64,000 nt of DNA from Planococcus ruber (GCF_022819085.1 NZ_JALHAG010000012.1:1-64000), one strand, 5' to 3'. Shown: positions 52,558 to 61,123, numbered from the stretch's first letter. Program-made: numbers and translations. The notes: generated from the sequence alone by a model not told the origin.

Positions 52558-52824
52558 ATGATTGAAAAAAATTACACGATTACAAGCGACGAAGGGCTTC
52601 ATGCACGCCCAGCAGCAAAACTAGTAGCGAGCGTTTCATCATTCGCTTCTGAGGTCAAATTGGAATTCAAAGAGAAGCAAGTGAACATGAAATCGATTAT
52701 GGGCGTCATGTCTTTAGGGATTTCAAAAGGCAAGGAAATTAAAGTGATCGCGGATGGAGCGGACGAAGAACGCGTCATCGAAACCGTAGATGAATTGATG
52801 AAAAGTGAAAACCTGGGAGCGTAA
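52558..52824 (+). CDS. ptsH: Phosphocarrier protein HPr
   Basis: The 88-residue protein has both HPr sites: His15 in EGLHARPAAKLV, phosphorylated by enzyme I, and Ser46 in NMKSIMGVMSLGI, the target of HPr kinase that allows CcpA co-repression. So it is a true HPr, not Crh, which lacks the His. It is the last gene of the nag operon, with no ptsI beside it, unlike the ptsHI operon usual in Bacillales. Whether it is the only HPr of the cell cannot be seen here. Confidence 0.95.
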   Translation: MIEKNYTITSDEGLHARPAAKLVASVSSFASEVKLEFKEKQVNMKSIMGVMSLGISKGKEIKVIADGADEERVIETVDELMKSENLGA

Positions 52825-52849
52825 AACCTTCCAGAGAAGGTGATAAATG

Positions 52850-52897
52850 AAAGCAGCAGGCCAACCATTATAAACAATGGGGCTTGCTGCTTTTTTT
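52850..52897 (+). terminator. Terminator of the nag-ptsH operon
   Basis: AGCAGCAGGCCAACCATT pairs with AATGGGGCTTGCTGCT with small bulges and is followed by seven T. Confidence 0.88.
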
Positions 52898-53057
52898 ATT
52901 TCCAGTGATGTGAAATCTTTACAGTCCAATTTTGCACAAACAACAAGGCGATATTTGGTCTCTACATAAAAGGAAGGAGAAGTTAAAATAGAAGTAATTA
53001 ATAATTCTGAACAAAACGCATTCTGGCCGTTTCAATGCGAAAGAAGGAGGTGAGGTC

Positions 53058-55172
53058 ATGGCCTTGGATCAGCGAAGCAGCGCCATATTGGCGTATTTGT
53101 CCGAATCGCAGAGCTACGTTTCCCCTCAGGAAATTATGGAGAAGTTTAAGATTTCAAAGCGGACCGCCTATTACGATATCGAAAAAATTAATGGCTGGCT
53201 GGAAGAAAATAAATTGCCGCGGGTTGAACATGTCCGTTCGGCAGGATTTCATTTAAAGAAAGAAACGGCGAAGGAAATCCCGGAACGGCTGCACAATATG
53301 CCGAAATGGCATTATGAATATTCACCTAAAGAACGGAAAGCTTGGCTCGCGTTGTATTTGATGGCAAAGAGCCAGCCGCTGTATTTAGAAAATCTGATGG
53401 AAAAAGTGAGAGTCAGCCGCAATACCGTCATTGAAGATTTAAAAGACTTGAAAAAAGAGCTGCAGAACTTTGAAGTGGACATGCAATTTGAGCGCGCAGC
53501 GGGCTATCAGGTAAAAGGAAAAGAAGAAGATAAACGAAAAGTGATCGTGTATTATCTTCAGCAATTATTGCCGAAGCAAAGCTGGGAGTCTTTACTGCTT
53601 CAGCTCCCCATCTTGTTCAATGAACAGCACGAAGAAATGGATCCGTTCATTTTTGAAAAAATGAAGGCAATTAAAGAAATTGCGATAGAAAGCGAACGGA
53701 AGCTGAACATCCGGTACACGGATGATTTCCTGCACAGCCTTACGCTCCGGCTATTGCTGTTCGGGAAACGGTTGACAAGCGGCAAGGAAATTGTGGTGGA
53801 TCCGATCGAAAAAGAAGTATTGAGCAAGACCATCGAATACCAAGCCGCACAAGAAATCGCGGTGAAACTGTCAAAGCTGTTTGATACGGTTTTCCCGGAA
53901 GACGAAGTTTTCTACATCACGAAGCATTTGCTCAGTTCCAGAGTGCAATTTGCGGACAGCCTATTTGAAAACAACAGCGTCCATCTCATGAAGGTTCTTG
54001 CAGACACCGTGGCCCATATGGTGTCGGATTTTCAGCGGTACGCCTGCATTGTCTTTGAGAATCGCCATGAAGTAGAAAAAAGCTTATTCTTGCACCTCAA
54101 ATCCGCTTATTATCGAGTGCTTTACGGATTGGAAGCCGATAGCCAATTGGCGAATTCCATTCAGGAAAAGTATCCGGATACGTTCCACATTACCAAGAAA
54201 ATCATCAGCTACCTGCAAAGCATTACCGGAAAAGAAGTCAATGATGAAGAAATTGCCTTAATCGCCATCCATTTTGGCGGGTGGCTGGAAAAGATGGGGA
54301 AAAAGCCGGTCAGCCGGAAATCGGTCCTGCTCGTATGCAACAACGGAATCGGGACGTCGAGGCTGCTCCAGCATCAGCTGGAAGGGCTATTTTCAACCGT
54401 GGATATCGTCGGCTGCGTTTCGCTGAGGGATTTTGAAAACAACTCCTATGAAGTGGACTTTGTCATTTCGACCATTCCGCTTGAAGAGAAAGGCACGCCG
54501 GTTTTTGTGGTCAGCCCGATTTTGACAGAGATTGAAAAAGAGAAGCTTCTTAAAAAAGTAAATGCTTTTATTGGCGTCCAGCCGGTAAAGGTGCATTCGA
54601 TTGAAGCGCTTCTGTCGATCATCGATAACCATGCGGATATTCATGACCGGGAAAATCTCCAAAAGGAGCTGCGTGAGTACCTGTATCCGAATCCGGGTTA
54701 TTCCCGCAAGGAAGAAAAACCGAATTTGAGCAGCTTGTTGAAGGTCCAGCATATCCAAACCGTGGAACGCGTGCCGGATTGGCGAAAAGCCATCCAGCTT
54801 GCAGCCGAGCCGCTTGTGGAAAATCGGTTCATCGAAACCGAATACGTCAAAGCCATGATTGATGTGCTGGATGAAACCGGGCCGTACGTAGTCGTTTCTC
54901 CTCTCGTCGCCATTCCGCATGCGCGGCCGCAAGACGGCGTCCATCGGTTGGGGATGAGCCTCCTGCAGCTGAAAAACAGCATCTCTTTTTCAGAAAGAGG
55001 AACCCATCCTGTGAAATTGCTCATTGTGCTGGCAGCGGTGGATGGCGACAGCCACTTGAAAGCGCTTGGGCAACTGACGAAAATATTGAACGATAAAAGA
55101 TTGAAAGAGCAGCTCATTGAAGAGGAATCGGCAGAAAAAATTTATGAATTGATCCAAATGCATTCACTTTGA
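53058..55172 (+). CDS. PRD-containing BglG/MtlR-type transcriptional activator with EIIB- and EIIA-like domains
   Basis: The 704-residue PTS-regulated activator has an HTH (about 5-60, PQEIMEKFKISKRTAYYDIEKI) and a second HTH (about 90-150), then two PRD domains with histidines (about 190-400). An EIIB-like domain follows, with its Cys in VLLVCNNGIGTSRLL near residue 428, and an EIIA-like domain (560-704) with its His in VAIPHARPQDGV. It should be tuned by phosphorylation through HPr and the partner EIIs encoded next. The start follows AAGGAGGTGAGG. It precedes the PTS genes on the same strand. Confidence 0.92.
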   Translation: MALDQRSSAILAYLSESQSYVSPQEIMEKFKISKRTAYYDIEKINGWLEENKLPRVEHVRSAGFHLKKETAKEIPERLHNMPKWHYEYSPKERKAWLALYLMAKSQPLYLENLMEKVRVSRNTVIEDLKDLKKELQNFEVDMQFERAAGYQVKGKEEDKRKVIVYYLQQLLPKQSWESLLLQLPILFNEQHEEMDPFIFEKMKAIKEIAIESERKLNIRYTDDFLHSLTLRLLLFGKRLTSGKEIVVDPIEKEVLSKTIEYQAAQEIAVKLSKLFDTVFPEDEVFYITKHLLSSRVQFADSLFENNSVHLMKVLADTVAHMVSDFQRYACIVFENRHEVEKSLFLHLKSAYYRVLYGLEADSQLANSIQEKYPDTFHITKKIISYLQSITGKEVNDEEIALIAIHFGGWLEKMGKKPVSRKSVLLVCNNGIGTSRLLQHQLEGLFSTVDIVGCVSLRDFENNSYEVDFVISTIPLEEKGTPVFVVSPILTEIEKEKLLKKVNAFIGVQPVKVHSIEALLSIIDNHADIHDRENLQKELREYLYPNPGYSRKEEKPNLSSLLKVQHIQTVERVPDWRKAIQLAAEPLVENRFIETEYVKAMIDVLDETGPYVVVSPLVAIPHARPQDGVHRLGMSLLQLKNSISFSERGTHPVKLLIVLAAVDGDSHLKALGQLTKILNDKRLKEQLIEEESAEKIYELIQMHSL

Positions 55173-55205
55173 CATACAGGATCTCACACAGAAAGGGTTA
55201 TGAAT

Positions 55206-55649
55206 ATGAAATTCCTTGAGGAAAAGCTAGTGGCTTTGGATGTTTCGGCAGAAACGCCGGAAGCAGCCATCCAGGCGGCAGGACAATTATTGGTTTCAGG
55301 CAATTTAGTCGAACCGGGGTATGTCGAGGCGATGGTTGAATCGTACCGGCAGAACGGCCCGTATTTTGTCCTGGCTCCCCAAATCGCCTTGCCGCATGCA
55401 CGGCCGGAAGACGGAGTCAAAGAAGCGTCGGTAGCTTTTGTCCGATTAAAAGATCCGGTAGTCTTTGGGAGCGTGGCGAATGATCCGGTTTCTTTAGTGT
55501 TTGCCCTTGGCGCATCGACGAGCGACGAGCATTTATTGGTAATGAAAGAATTGGTCATGCTATTGAACAATCCGGAAAAAGTCGAACGATTGAAAAGCAT
55601 TGCCAGCTATGAAGAACTAAAAATCGTGTTAGGGAGGAATGAAAGATGA
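55206..55649 (+). CDS. PTS EIIA component (fructose/mannitol/ascorbate type)
   Basis: The 147-residue cytoplasmic EIIA-2 domain protein has its phospho-acceptor His in LALPHARPEDGVKEAS near residue 67, closely like the EIIA end of the regulator upstream. ATG at 55206 is 8 nt after AAAGGG; the in-frame ATG at 55200 is too close. It passes phosphate from HPr to the EIIB encoded directly after it (overlap ATGA). Confidence 0.92.
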   Translation: MKFLEEKLVALDVSAETPEAAIQAAGQLLVSGNLVEPGYVEAMVESYRQNGPYFVLAPQIALPHARPEDGVKEASVAFVRLKDPVVFGSVANDPVSLVFALGASTSDEHLLVMKELVMLLNNPEKVERLKSIASYEELKIVLGRNER

Positions 55650-55915
55650 AAATTTTATGTGTATGTGGGTTAGGGCAAGGAACAAGCTTAATTTTGCGAA
55701 TGAACGTCGAGCAGGCTTTAGGAGAGAAAGGAATCACTGCGGACGTTGAACACATCGACTTGTCCTCTGCGACCAGCATGAGCGCCGATTACATCATTAC
55801 CAGCAACGAACTGGCAGAAAGCCTGCAAGACCATCCGGCGAAAGTGATTATTGTCAATAATTACTTTGACATGGATGAAATCAATGCAGCGATAGAAAAC
55901 AACATACCTGCATAA
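55646..55915 (+). CDS. PTS EIIB component (ascorbate/lactose-IIB-like)
   Basis: The 89-residue protein has the phospho-Cys loop CVCGLGQGTSLILRM (residues 4-18), as in UlaB (SgaB) of the ascorbate family. It receives phosphate from EIIA and gives it to the sugar in the EIIC. It overlaps the EIIA gene by 4 nt and the EIIC gene follows after 47 nt. Confidence 0.92.
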   Translation: MKILCVCGLGQGTSLILRMNVEQALGEKGITADVEHIDLSSATSMSADYIITSNELAESLQDHPAKVIIVNNYFDMDEINAAIENNIPA

Positions 55916-55962
55916 CAAGGGGAGACACTATTACTTTAATGGGATAAAGGGGATGAATGAGA

Positions 55963-57258
55963 ATGGATGCTATTTTTTGGATTTCTAACAACGTGTTTGG
56001 GACACCTGCCATCTTGCTTGGCATCATCGTATTGATCGGATTGCTGCTGCAGAAAAAAACTGCCAGCCAGCGCGTGAGCGGAACATTCAAAGCCATCATC
56101 GGCTTTTTGATCATCAGTGCCGGCGCCAACATTATCGTTGGGGCTTTGACCGTCTTTGAACCGCTTTGGAAAGAAGTGTTCAATCTGTCCGGCGAAACTT
56201 TAGGGGAGTATATGGGACAAGAACTCTTCAACTCTGAATACGGAAGTGCAGTGACGCTGGCGATGACAATCGGTTTCTTGATCAACGTCTTGCTTGCCCG
56301 TTTTACACGGCTGAAATACATTTACCTGACCGGCCATATGATGTTCTGGACCACCACAATTTTTGCGGGGATTGCCGTCCATGCGGCACCGGAGGTCTCT
56401 TTCTTTAAACTGGTCGTCTTCCTGTCGGTCATCATGGGGATTTATTGGACCGTTCAGCCGGCACTAGTCCAGCCTTTCGTCCGGAAAATTGTGGGCAACG
56501 ACAATATCGCCCTCGGCCATACGTCCGCTTCAGTCGGGCTGCTTGCGGCATTCGGCGGCAAGCTTTGGGGCAATAAAGAAAATGATTCTGAAAAGATCAA
56601 ATTGCCGAAAGGCCTTGAATTCCTGAGAGATTCCAACGTGATTACCGCCTTGACGATGGGGCTATTGTTCTTAACCGGCGCCATCATCATTTCGTTCAAA
56701 GACACACCGGGTGCTGCAGAATTAGTGGCAAGCTCCGGTAACCAAAGCTTCATCGTCTACGCCATTATCCAGTCGTTCACATTCACAGCCGGGATCGCAG
56801 TCGTCTTGACGGGTGTCCGGATGTTCATCGGTGAAATTGTGCCGGCGTTCAAAGGGATCGCGACAAAAATCGTACCGGGTGCAAGACCGGCCCTGGATAA
56901 CCCGATCCTTTTCCCGTATGCACCGAATGCGGTCATTTTAGGATTCCTGGGATCGTTTGTCGGGGCTTTGCTCTGGCTCGTGGTATTAGGAAATACGGTC
57001 GGCTACATTTTCGTGCCGACGATGATCGTCCTATTCTTCCACTCGGCGACTGCCGGGGTGTTCGGAAACTTGACGGGCGGCGTCAGAGGCGCGGTCATGG
57101 GCGGCTTCGTCACAGCCACGGTCGTTGCTTGGGGACAATACATTACCGTGAAAATGCTCTTATCCGATACGATTCCGGATACCGCAATGTGGGCTGCCGA
57201 TTCGGATATGTTCATCTTAGGCCCGATCATCCGCTTGCTCGCGCAATTGCTGCTCTAG
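55963..57258 (+). CDS. PTS EIIC component, ascorbate (UlaA/SgaT) family
   Basis: The 431-residue membrane protein has about eleven helices and the UlaA pattern: FGTPAILLGIIVLIGLLLQKK (residues 12-32), GFLIISAGANIIVGAL, IALGHTSASVGLLAAFGGKLWG near residue 180, and the proline-rich re-entrant segment of the substrate site (FPYAPNAVILGFLGSF). ATG at 55963 is chosen over 55957 on binding-site spacing. Family members carry L-ascorbate, but no ascorbate-6-P lactonase (UlaG), UlaD, E or F genes lie here, so the substrate is probably a different sugar acid or lactone. Confidence 0.9.
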   Translation: MDAIFWISNNVFGTPAILLGIIVLIGLLLQKKTASQRVSGTFKAIIGFLIISAGANIIVGALTVFEPLWKEVFNLSGETLGEYMGQELFNSEYGSAVTLAMTIGFLINVLLARFTRLKYIYLTGHMMFWTTTIFAGIAVHAAPEVSFFKLVVFLSVIMGIYWTVQPALVQPFVRKIVGNDNIALGHTSASVGLLAAFGGKLWGNKENDSEKIKLPKGLEFLRDSNVITALTMGLLFLTGAIIISFKDTPGAAELVASSGNQSFIVYAIIQSFTFTAGIAVVLTGVRMFIGEIVPAFKGIATKIVPGARPALDNPILFPYAPNAVILGFLGSFVGALLWLVVLGNTVGYIFVPTMIVLFFHSATAGVFGNLTGGVRGAVMGGFVTATVVAWGQYITVKMLLSDTIPDTAMWAADSDMFILGPIIRLLAQLLL

Positions 57259-57282
57259 AAAAAAGAACGGAGGGTGAACAAC

Positions 57283-58275
57283 ATGAGTTTTATCCGTACG
57301 CTTCGCGGCGACATCAAACCGGAAGAACTGGGATTTACGTATTCCCATGAACATATCGTCTGCCGCCCGGCTTACTGGGCGGAACGGGATGCCGACGATC
57401 TGCTGCTGGACGATAAAGAAAAGTCCAAGCTCGATGTGGCGGATTTCAAACATCACGGCGGCCGATCGATTGTAGATGCTACTGCGATCGATTACGGCCG
57501 GGACGTTGAAGCGGTTAAAGAAATCTCAGAGGAACTGGATGTTCATATTGTCGGAACAGCCGGATTCAATAAAAGCTTCTTATGGGATGCCGCTATTAAA
57601 GAAAGCCTGAAGCCGGTTCTCGGCGACTACCGGACGTATAACGACTGGATAGAAGCGAAAAGCATCAACGAGCTGACGGAATTCGTCATCGGAGAAGTGG
57701 AAGAAGGGCTGGAAGGCACCGCTTATAAAGCGGGGCAAGTAAAATTCGGCACCGGATATAACCGGATCACGCCGCTTGAAGAAAAGACTTTACGTGCCGT
57801 TGCAAGAGCGCATCTGGAAACAAAAGCGCCTTTGCATTCCCATACAGAAGCGGGAACAATGGGGCTTGAACAGATCGAGCTGCTGAAGTCAGAAGGCGTC
57901 GACCTGTCGTTCATGAGTTTTGGCCATATGGACCGGAACCCCGACCCATACTACCATGAGCAGATTGCCAGCACTGGTGCATACCTCAGCTTTGATGGAA
58001 TTGCAAAAATAAAATATGCTCCGGAAAGCACCCGGATCGCCTGTATTTTGGAGCTGGTCAAAAAAGGCTATGAAAATCAGATCTTGGTGAGCGGAGATAC
58101 AGCACGGAAGAGCTATTACAAACATTATGACTACGGGCTTGGGCTGGAATACATCATCGCGAAATGGGTGCCGCGGTTTGTGGATGATGCAAACAGGCAA
58201 GGGTATGATGGAGAAGCGCTCGTGAAAAAATTCTTCATCGAAAATCCTGCACGCTGCTTTACATTTAACCGGTAG
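57283..58275 (+). CDS. Phosphotriesterase-family protein, probable lactonase
   Basis: The 330-residue amidohydrolase-fold protein has the metal motif HxH as TYSHEHIVCRP (near residues 17-27), further metal-ligand His in HSHTEAGTMG and FGHMDRNPDP, and the Asp in LVSGDTARKSYYKHYDYGLG. PTE homologues of this type, such as Mycoplasma synoviae MS0025, hydrolyse phosphorylated aldonolactones. Next to an ascorbate-family PTS, a phospho-lactone substrate fits well. ATG at 57283 follows GGAGGGTG. The exact substrate is inferred. Confidence 0.85.
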   Translation: MSFIRTLRGDIKPEELGFTYSHEHIVCRPAYWAERDADDLLLDDKEKSKLDVADFKHHGGRSIVDATAIDYGRDVEAVKEISEELDVHIVGTAGFNKSFLWDAAIKESLKPVLGDYRTYNDWIEAKSINELTEFVIGEVEEGLEGTAYKAGQVKFGTGYNRITPLEEKTLRAVARAHLETKAPLHSHTEAGTMGLEQIELLKSEGVDLSFMSFGHMDRNPDPYYHEQIASTGAYLSFDGIAKIKYAPESTRIACILELVKKGYENQILVSGDTARKSYYKHYDYGLGLEYIIAKWVPRFVDDANRQGYDGEALVKKFFIENPARCFTFNR

Positions 58276-58287
58276 GAGGCGGAAGCT

Positions 58288-59022
58288 TTGGATTTTCAAC
58301 AGGAGAATTCTTACGAAGTAAAAGAAAAAATTGAAACCAGCCGAGTGGCTCTCTTGCCGATTGGCGCGGTAGAAGCCCACGGGCCGCATTTGCCGCTGGG
58401 CACCGATAATTACTTAGCGGAGCGCCTTGCAAAAAGAGTGGCGGAAGAAACGGGTGCTTTTGTCTTGCCGACGATGCCTTACGGGCAAGTCTGGAGCTTG
58501 AAGAATTTCCCGGGCAGCATCAATGTCAGCAATGAATCCCTCATTGCACTTTTGGTGGACATCGGCGTGAGCCTGCACCATCAAGGGTTTCGGGTGTTTG
58601 CCATGATCAACGGCCATTTGGGCAATGCTGTGGCGTTGAAAGAAGCGGCGAGAAAATTGGCGGAAGCCGTACCGGAGCTAAAAGTTCTTTACTTGTTTTA
58701 TCCGGGCGTCAAAGAAGCGACAGACCGGGTCCGTGAAACGCCGTCTTCGCATTCGAGCTATTTCCATGCGTGCGAAATTGAAACGTCGTATATGCTGTAT
58801 TTAGCAGATGAACACGTCGATATGTCAAAAGCCATCACCGATATTCCAACGATTCCGATGATGGCAGATGTGACGCCGACGCCGTGGGAAGAATTTACGG
58901 AGACAGCGGTCCTTGGCGATTCGAAACTTGCAACCAAAGAAAAAGGCCGGCAAATTATTGAAGTGGCGATTTCAAATATGGTCCGGTTGATAAAAGAAGC
59001 TAAAGGGAATAGAAACGTATAG
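58288..59022 (+). CDS. Creatininase-family amidohydrolase
   Basis: The 244-residue enzyme has the creatininase metal-ligand set: Glu in IGAVEAHGPHLP, His in the same stretch, Asp in GTDNYLAERLA, His in MINGHLGNAV and Glu in HACEIETSYMLY. The family includes creatinine amidohydrolase and FAPy- and mycofactocin-linked enzymes that open or cleave C-N bonds. The start is TTG at 58288 after AGGAGGCGG. Its place between a lactonase and a SIS protein suggests a sugar amide or lactam substrate. Unproved. Confidence 0.85.
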   Translation: MDFQQENSYEVKEKIETSRVALLPIGAVEAHGPHLPLGTDNYLAERLAKRVAEETGAFVLPTMPYGQVWSLKNFPGSINVSNESLIALLVDIGVSLHHQGFRVFAMINGHLGNAVALKEAARKLAEAVPELKVLYLFYPGVKEATDRVRETPSSHSSYFHACEIETSYMLYLADEHVDMSKAITDIPTIPMMADVTPTPWEEFTETAVLGDSKLATKEKGRQIIEVAISNMVRLIKEAKGNRNV

Positions 59023-59055
59023 GATTCATTGGAGAAATTGAGGAGCTGATAGGAA

Positions 59056-59790
59056 ATGTTGAAGGCTTATTTTGAACAGGCAAAAGAAAGGCTCGAGCTA
59101 GTCGAAAAGAATGAAAGCGAACGGATGAAACAAGCCGCACAGAAAGTGGCAGACGTAATCCAGGCCGGCGGCATCATTCAGCTTTTCGGCTGCGGGCATT
59201 CGCATATTTTGACCGAAGAAGTGTTTTACCGGGCAGGCGGCTTGGTGCCGATCAAGCCGATTTTTGTCGAACCGCTGATGCTTCATGAAGGGGCCGTCCG
59301 ATCCTCTCAATTGGAGCGGAAAAACGGTTTTGCCAATACGTTTCTGGAAGATCAGGATTTCAGGCCGGAAGATCTCGTTTTTGTCCTGTCCACTTCGGGG
59401 CGCAATCCTGTGCCGGTGGATGTGGCAGAAGCCGCTCGCAAAAAAGGGGCTTTTGTCATTGGGGTCACTTCCAAGGAATATTCGCAAAGCCAAACCTCTC
59501 GCCATGTGAGCGGAAATTATTTATTCGACTCGGTGGATCTTGTCATTGATAATTATTCAGTTGTGGGCGATGCCGTATTGAACTACGACAAAGTCAAAGT
59601 TCCATTCGGGCCGACTTCTACGGTTGTCGGTGCAGTCATCTTGAATGCCATCTTCGCTGATGCAATCCAGCGGATGGCAGATAGCGGCTTTGAACCGCCG
59701 ATTTTCCTCAGCGGAAATGTCGATGGAGCAGACAGGCATAACCAATTATTGATTGATCGATACCGGGAACGGATCGAGTTATTGAGATAA
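59056..59790 (+). CDS. SIS-domain protein (UPF0309/YbbI-like family)
   Basis: The 244-residue protein carries one SIS sugar-phosphate-binding domain (about 15-215): LFGCGHSHILTEEVFYRAGG near residues 43-62, VFVLSTSGRNPVPVDVAEAARKKGAFVIGVTS near 110, and the C-terminal NVDGADRHN. SIS domains isomerise or cleave phosphosugars, including amino sugars and the lactyl ether of MurNAc-6-P. ATG follows GAGGAG with a short gap. It is last in the PTS cluster and is followed by a terminator. Its substrate is likely a phosphorylated keto or amino sugar. Confidence 0.87.
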   Translation: MLKAYFEQAKERLELVEKNESERMKQAAQKVADVIQAGGIIQLFGCGHSHILTEEVFYRAGGLVPIKPIFVEPLMLHEGAVRSSQLERKNGFANTFLEDQDFRPEDLVFVLSTSGRNPVPVDVAEAARKKGAFVIGVTSKEYSQSQTSRHVSGNYLFDSVDLVIDNYSVVGDAVLNYDKVKVPFGPTSTVVGAVILNAIFADAIQRMADSGFEPPIFLSGNVDGADRHNQLLIDRYRERIELLR

Positions 59791-59795
59791 AAAAG

Positions 59796-59830
59796 AAATC
59801 CCGCACCTTTTCGAGGTGCGGGATTTTAAT
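59796..59830 (+). terminator. Terminator of the ascorbate-type PTS operon
   Basis: A 13-bp perfect stem, AAATCCCGCACCT and its complement, has a TTTCG loop and ends TTTTAATG. Confidence 0.9.
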
Positions 59831-59897
59831 GTGTTGAAAAAGGCAGAAATAGAAAAAGTTTCGTTTAGAAACTCGATATTCCGCAAAACCGTTTGCT

Positions 59898-60036
59898 CCA
59901 TATCGTTTGAAAGTACTCTAGCACCGGCGCGGCTCCGGACGGGCTGGAGCAATAAGACGAGTGATTTTCTCGGCTTATTGCGGGAAGCAAGTCCATAGCG
60001 CCGCAGTGCGGATTCCAGAAGCAGATACATTAATCC
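59898..60036 (+). repeat. 139-nt structured repeat, copy B
   Basis: This is the second copy of the element at 46184-46322: CTAGCACCGGCGCGG, CCGGAC, CAATAAGACGAG, CTCGGCTTATTG, GTCCATAGCGCCG and AGTGCG occur in the same order and at the same spacing, without gaps. It also follows a terminator, here that of the PTS operon, with TGTTGAAAAAG shared just downstream of the terminator in both. No reading frame is supported. Confidence 0.8.
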
Positions 60037-60078
60037 TGCTAGTTTCTCGGCAATCTGATATTCCCAGGGTGCAGTTTT

Positions 60079-60405
60079 TTACGCGATGCTGCGGCAAGCT
60101 TCTGCGCATTTAAAGCAAGCTTCCGCACATTTTTGGCAATGGTCGTGATCGTGTTTCTGGCATTCTGTTCCGCACGCTTCGCAAATGGCTGCACATACGG
60201 CAGCCAGTTCGCTTACGAAAGGCGAATTGCGGGTAATCGCATGTTCCAAATAAGAGCAAATGTCTGCGCATTCCCGGTCTAAACGGATGCACCCTACCAT
60301 CATTTTCACGTCTTCTTCCTGCAAACAAGCATCAAAGCAATGATTGCAGGCAGCGGCGCAGTCGTGCAGCGCCTTGATCAGTTCTGCATGTTGTTCATGT
60401 GCCAT
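60079..60405 (-). CDS. Four-helix-bundle copper-binding protein (Csp/DUF326 type)
   Basis: The 108-residue cytosolic protein has 13 cysteines, mostly spaced CxxxC along four helices: HDCAAACNHCFDAC, GCIRLDRECADIC, VCAAICEACGTEC, CQKCAEACFKCAEACRS. This is the pattern of the copper storage proteins Csp1/Csp3 and YhjQ, which hold many Cu(I) ions in the bundle core. No signal peptide is present, so it is of the cytosolic Csp3 kind. No copper exporter lies next to it. Copper storage is family inference. Confidence 0.93.
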   Translation of the reverse strand: MAHEQHAELIKALHDCAAACNHCFDACLQEEDVKMMVGCIRLDRECADICSYLEHAITRNSPFVSELAAVCAAICEACGTECQKHDHDHCQKCAEACFKCAEACRSIA

Positions 60406-60572
60406 TTTCGAAAACCTCCATTTTCTATTTTTAGATTCAATCTTTAGATTTCCCTTTTACAGCGGCTTTAAACGAAAACGATGGAAAGGGCAGAATGCAA
60501 ATAAAAAGTATGCCTTTCCTATTCGTCATTATGCTAACATAGAGAATAATCCAAAAAGGGGAGAGATTTTCC

Positions 60573-61118
60573 ATGTTTATACATAAGATTGACGAAGACT
60601 TATCGTTGAAAGTAGTGGAAATGCGGGATGCGGAACGAATTTTCGAGCTGACCGACAATTCACGGGAACATTTGAAAGCGTGGCTGCCATGGCTGGACTT
60701 CACTACGGAATTAAAGGATACACAAGACTTTATTAAGTCCGGTAGCAGCAATTTCATCGAAGGGAAGAGCTTGAACACCGCGATTCTCTTTAAAGGCGAA
60801 ATTGTCGGCGTAGCGGGGTTCAATCAGATCAATCCGGCGAACAAAACTGCGTATATCGGCTATTGGATCGGAAAAGACTATCAAGGCCACGGCATTATGA
60901 CGCGGACGGCAAAAGCGTTGACGGATTATGCCTTTTCCGAATTGAAGCTCAATAAAGTCGAAATCCGGGCAGCTGTTGGAAATACGAAAAGCCGCAGCAT
61001 TCCGGAACGCCTTGGCTTTGTGCAGGAAGGCACCATCCGGCAGGCAGAATGGCTATACGACCATTATGTCGATCATGTCGTATACGGCATGTTAGCGGAA
61101 GAGTGGAATAAAAAATAA
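60573..61118 (+). CDS. GNAT acetyltransferase, RimJ/RimL (YdaF-like) family
   Basis: The 181-residue protein reads like ribosomal-protein-serine acetyltransferases: RIFELTDNSREHLKAWLPWLDFT (residues 22 onwards), the acetyl-CoA loop YWIGKDYQGHGIMTRTAKAL near residue 96, and KVEIRAAVGNTKSRSIPERLGFVQEGTIRQAEWLYDHYVDHVVY. The ribosome binding site is AAAGGGGAGAG. It is alone, with its own terminator. The true acceptor could be a ribosomal protein, polyamine or other amine. Confidence 0.92.
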   Translation: MFIHKIDEDLSLKVVEMRDAERIFELTDNSREHLKAWLPWLDFTTELKDTQDFIKSGSSNFIEGKSLNTAILFKGEIVGVAGFNQINPANKTAYIGYWIGKDYQGHGIMTRTAKALTDYAFSELKLNKVEIRAAVGNTKSRSIPERLGFVQEGTIRQAEWLYDHYVDHVVYGMLAEEWNKK

Positions 61119-61123
61119 CGAAG

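Noticed and set aside
55963..57258. The PTS EIIC as an L-ascorbate transporter
   Set aside because: The transporter family fits, but no ascorbate-6-phosphate lactonase (UlaG) or the later Ula enzymes are nearby, so ascorbate was not given as the substrate.
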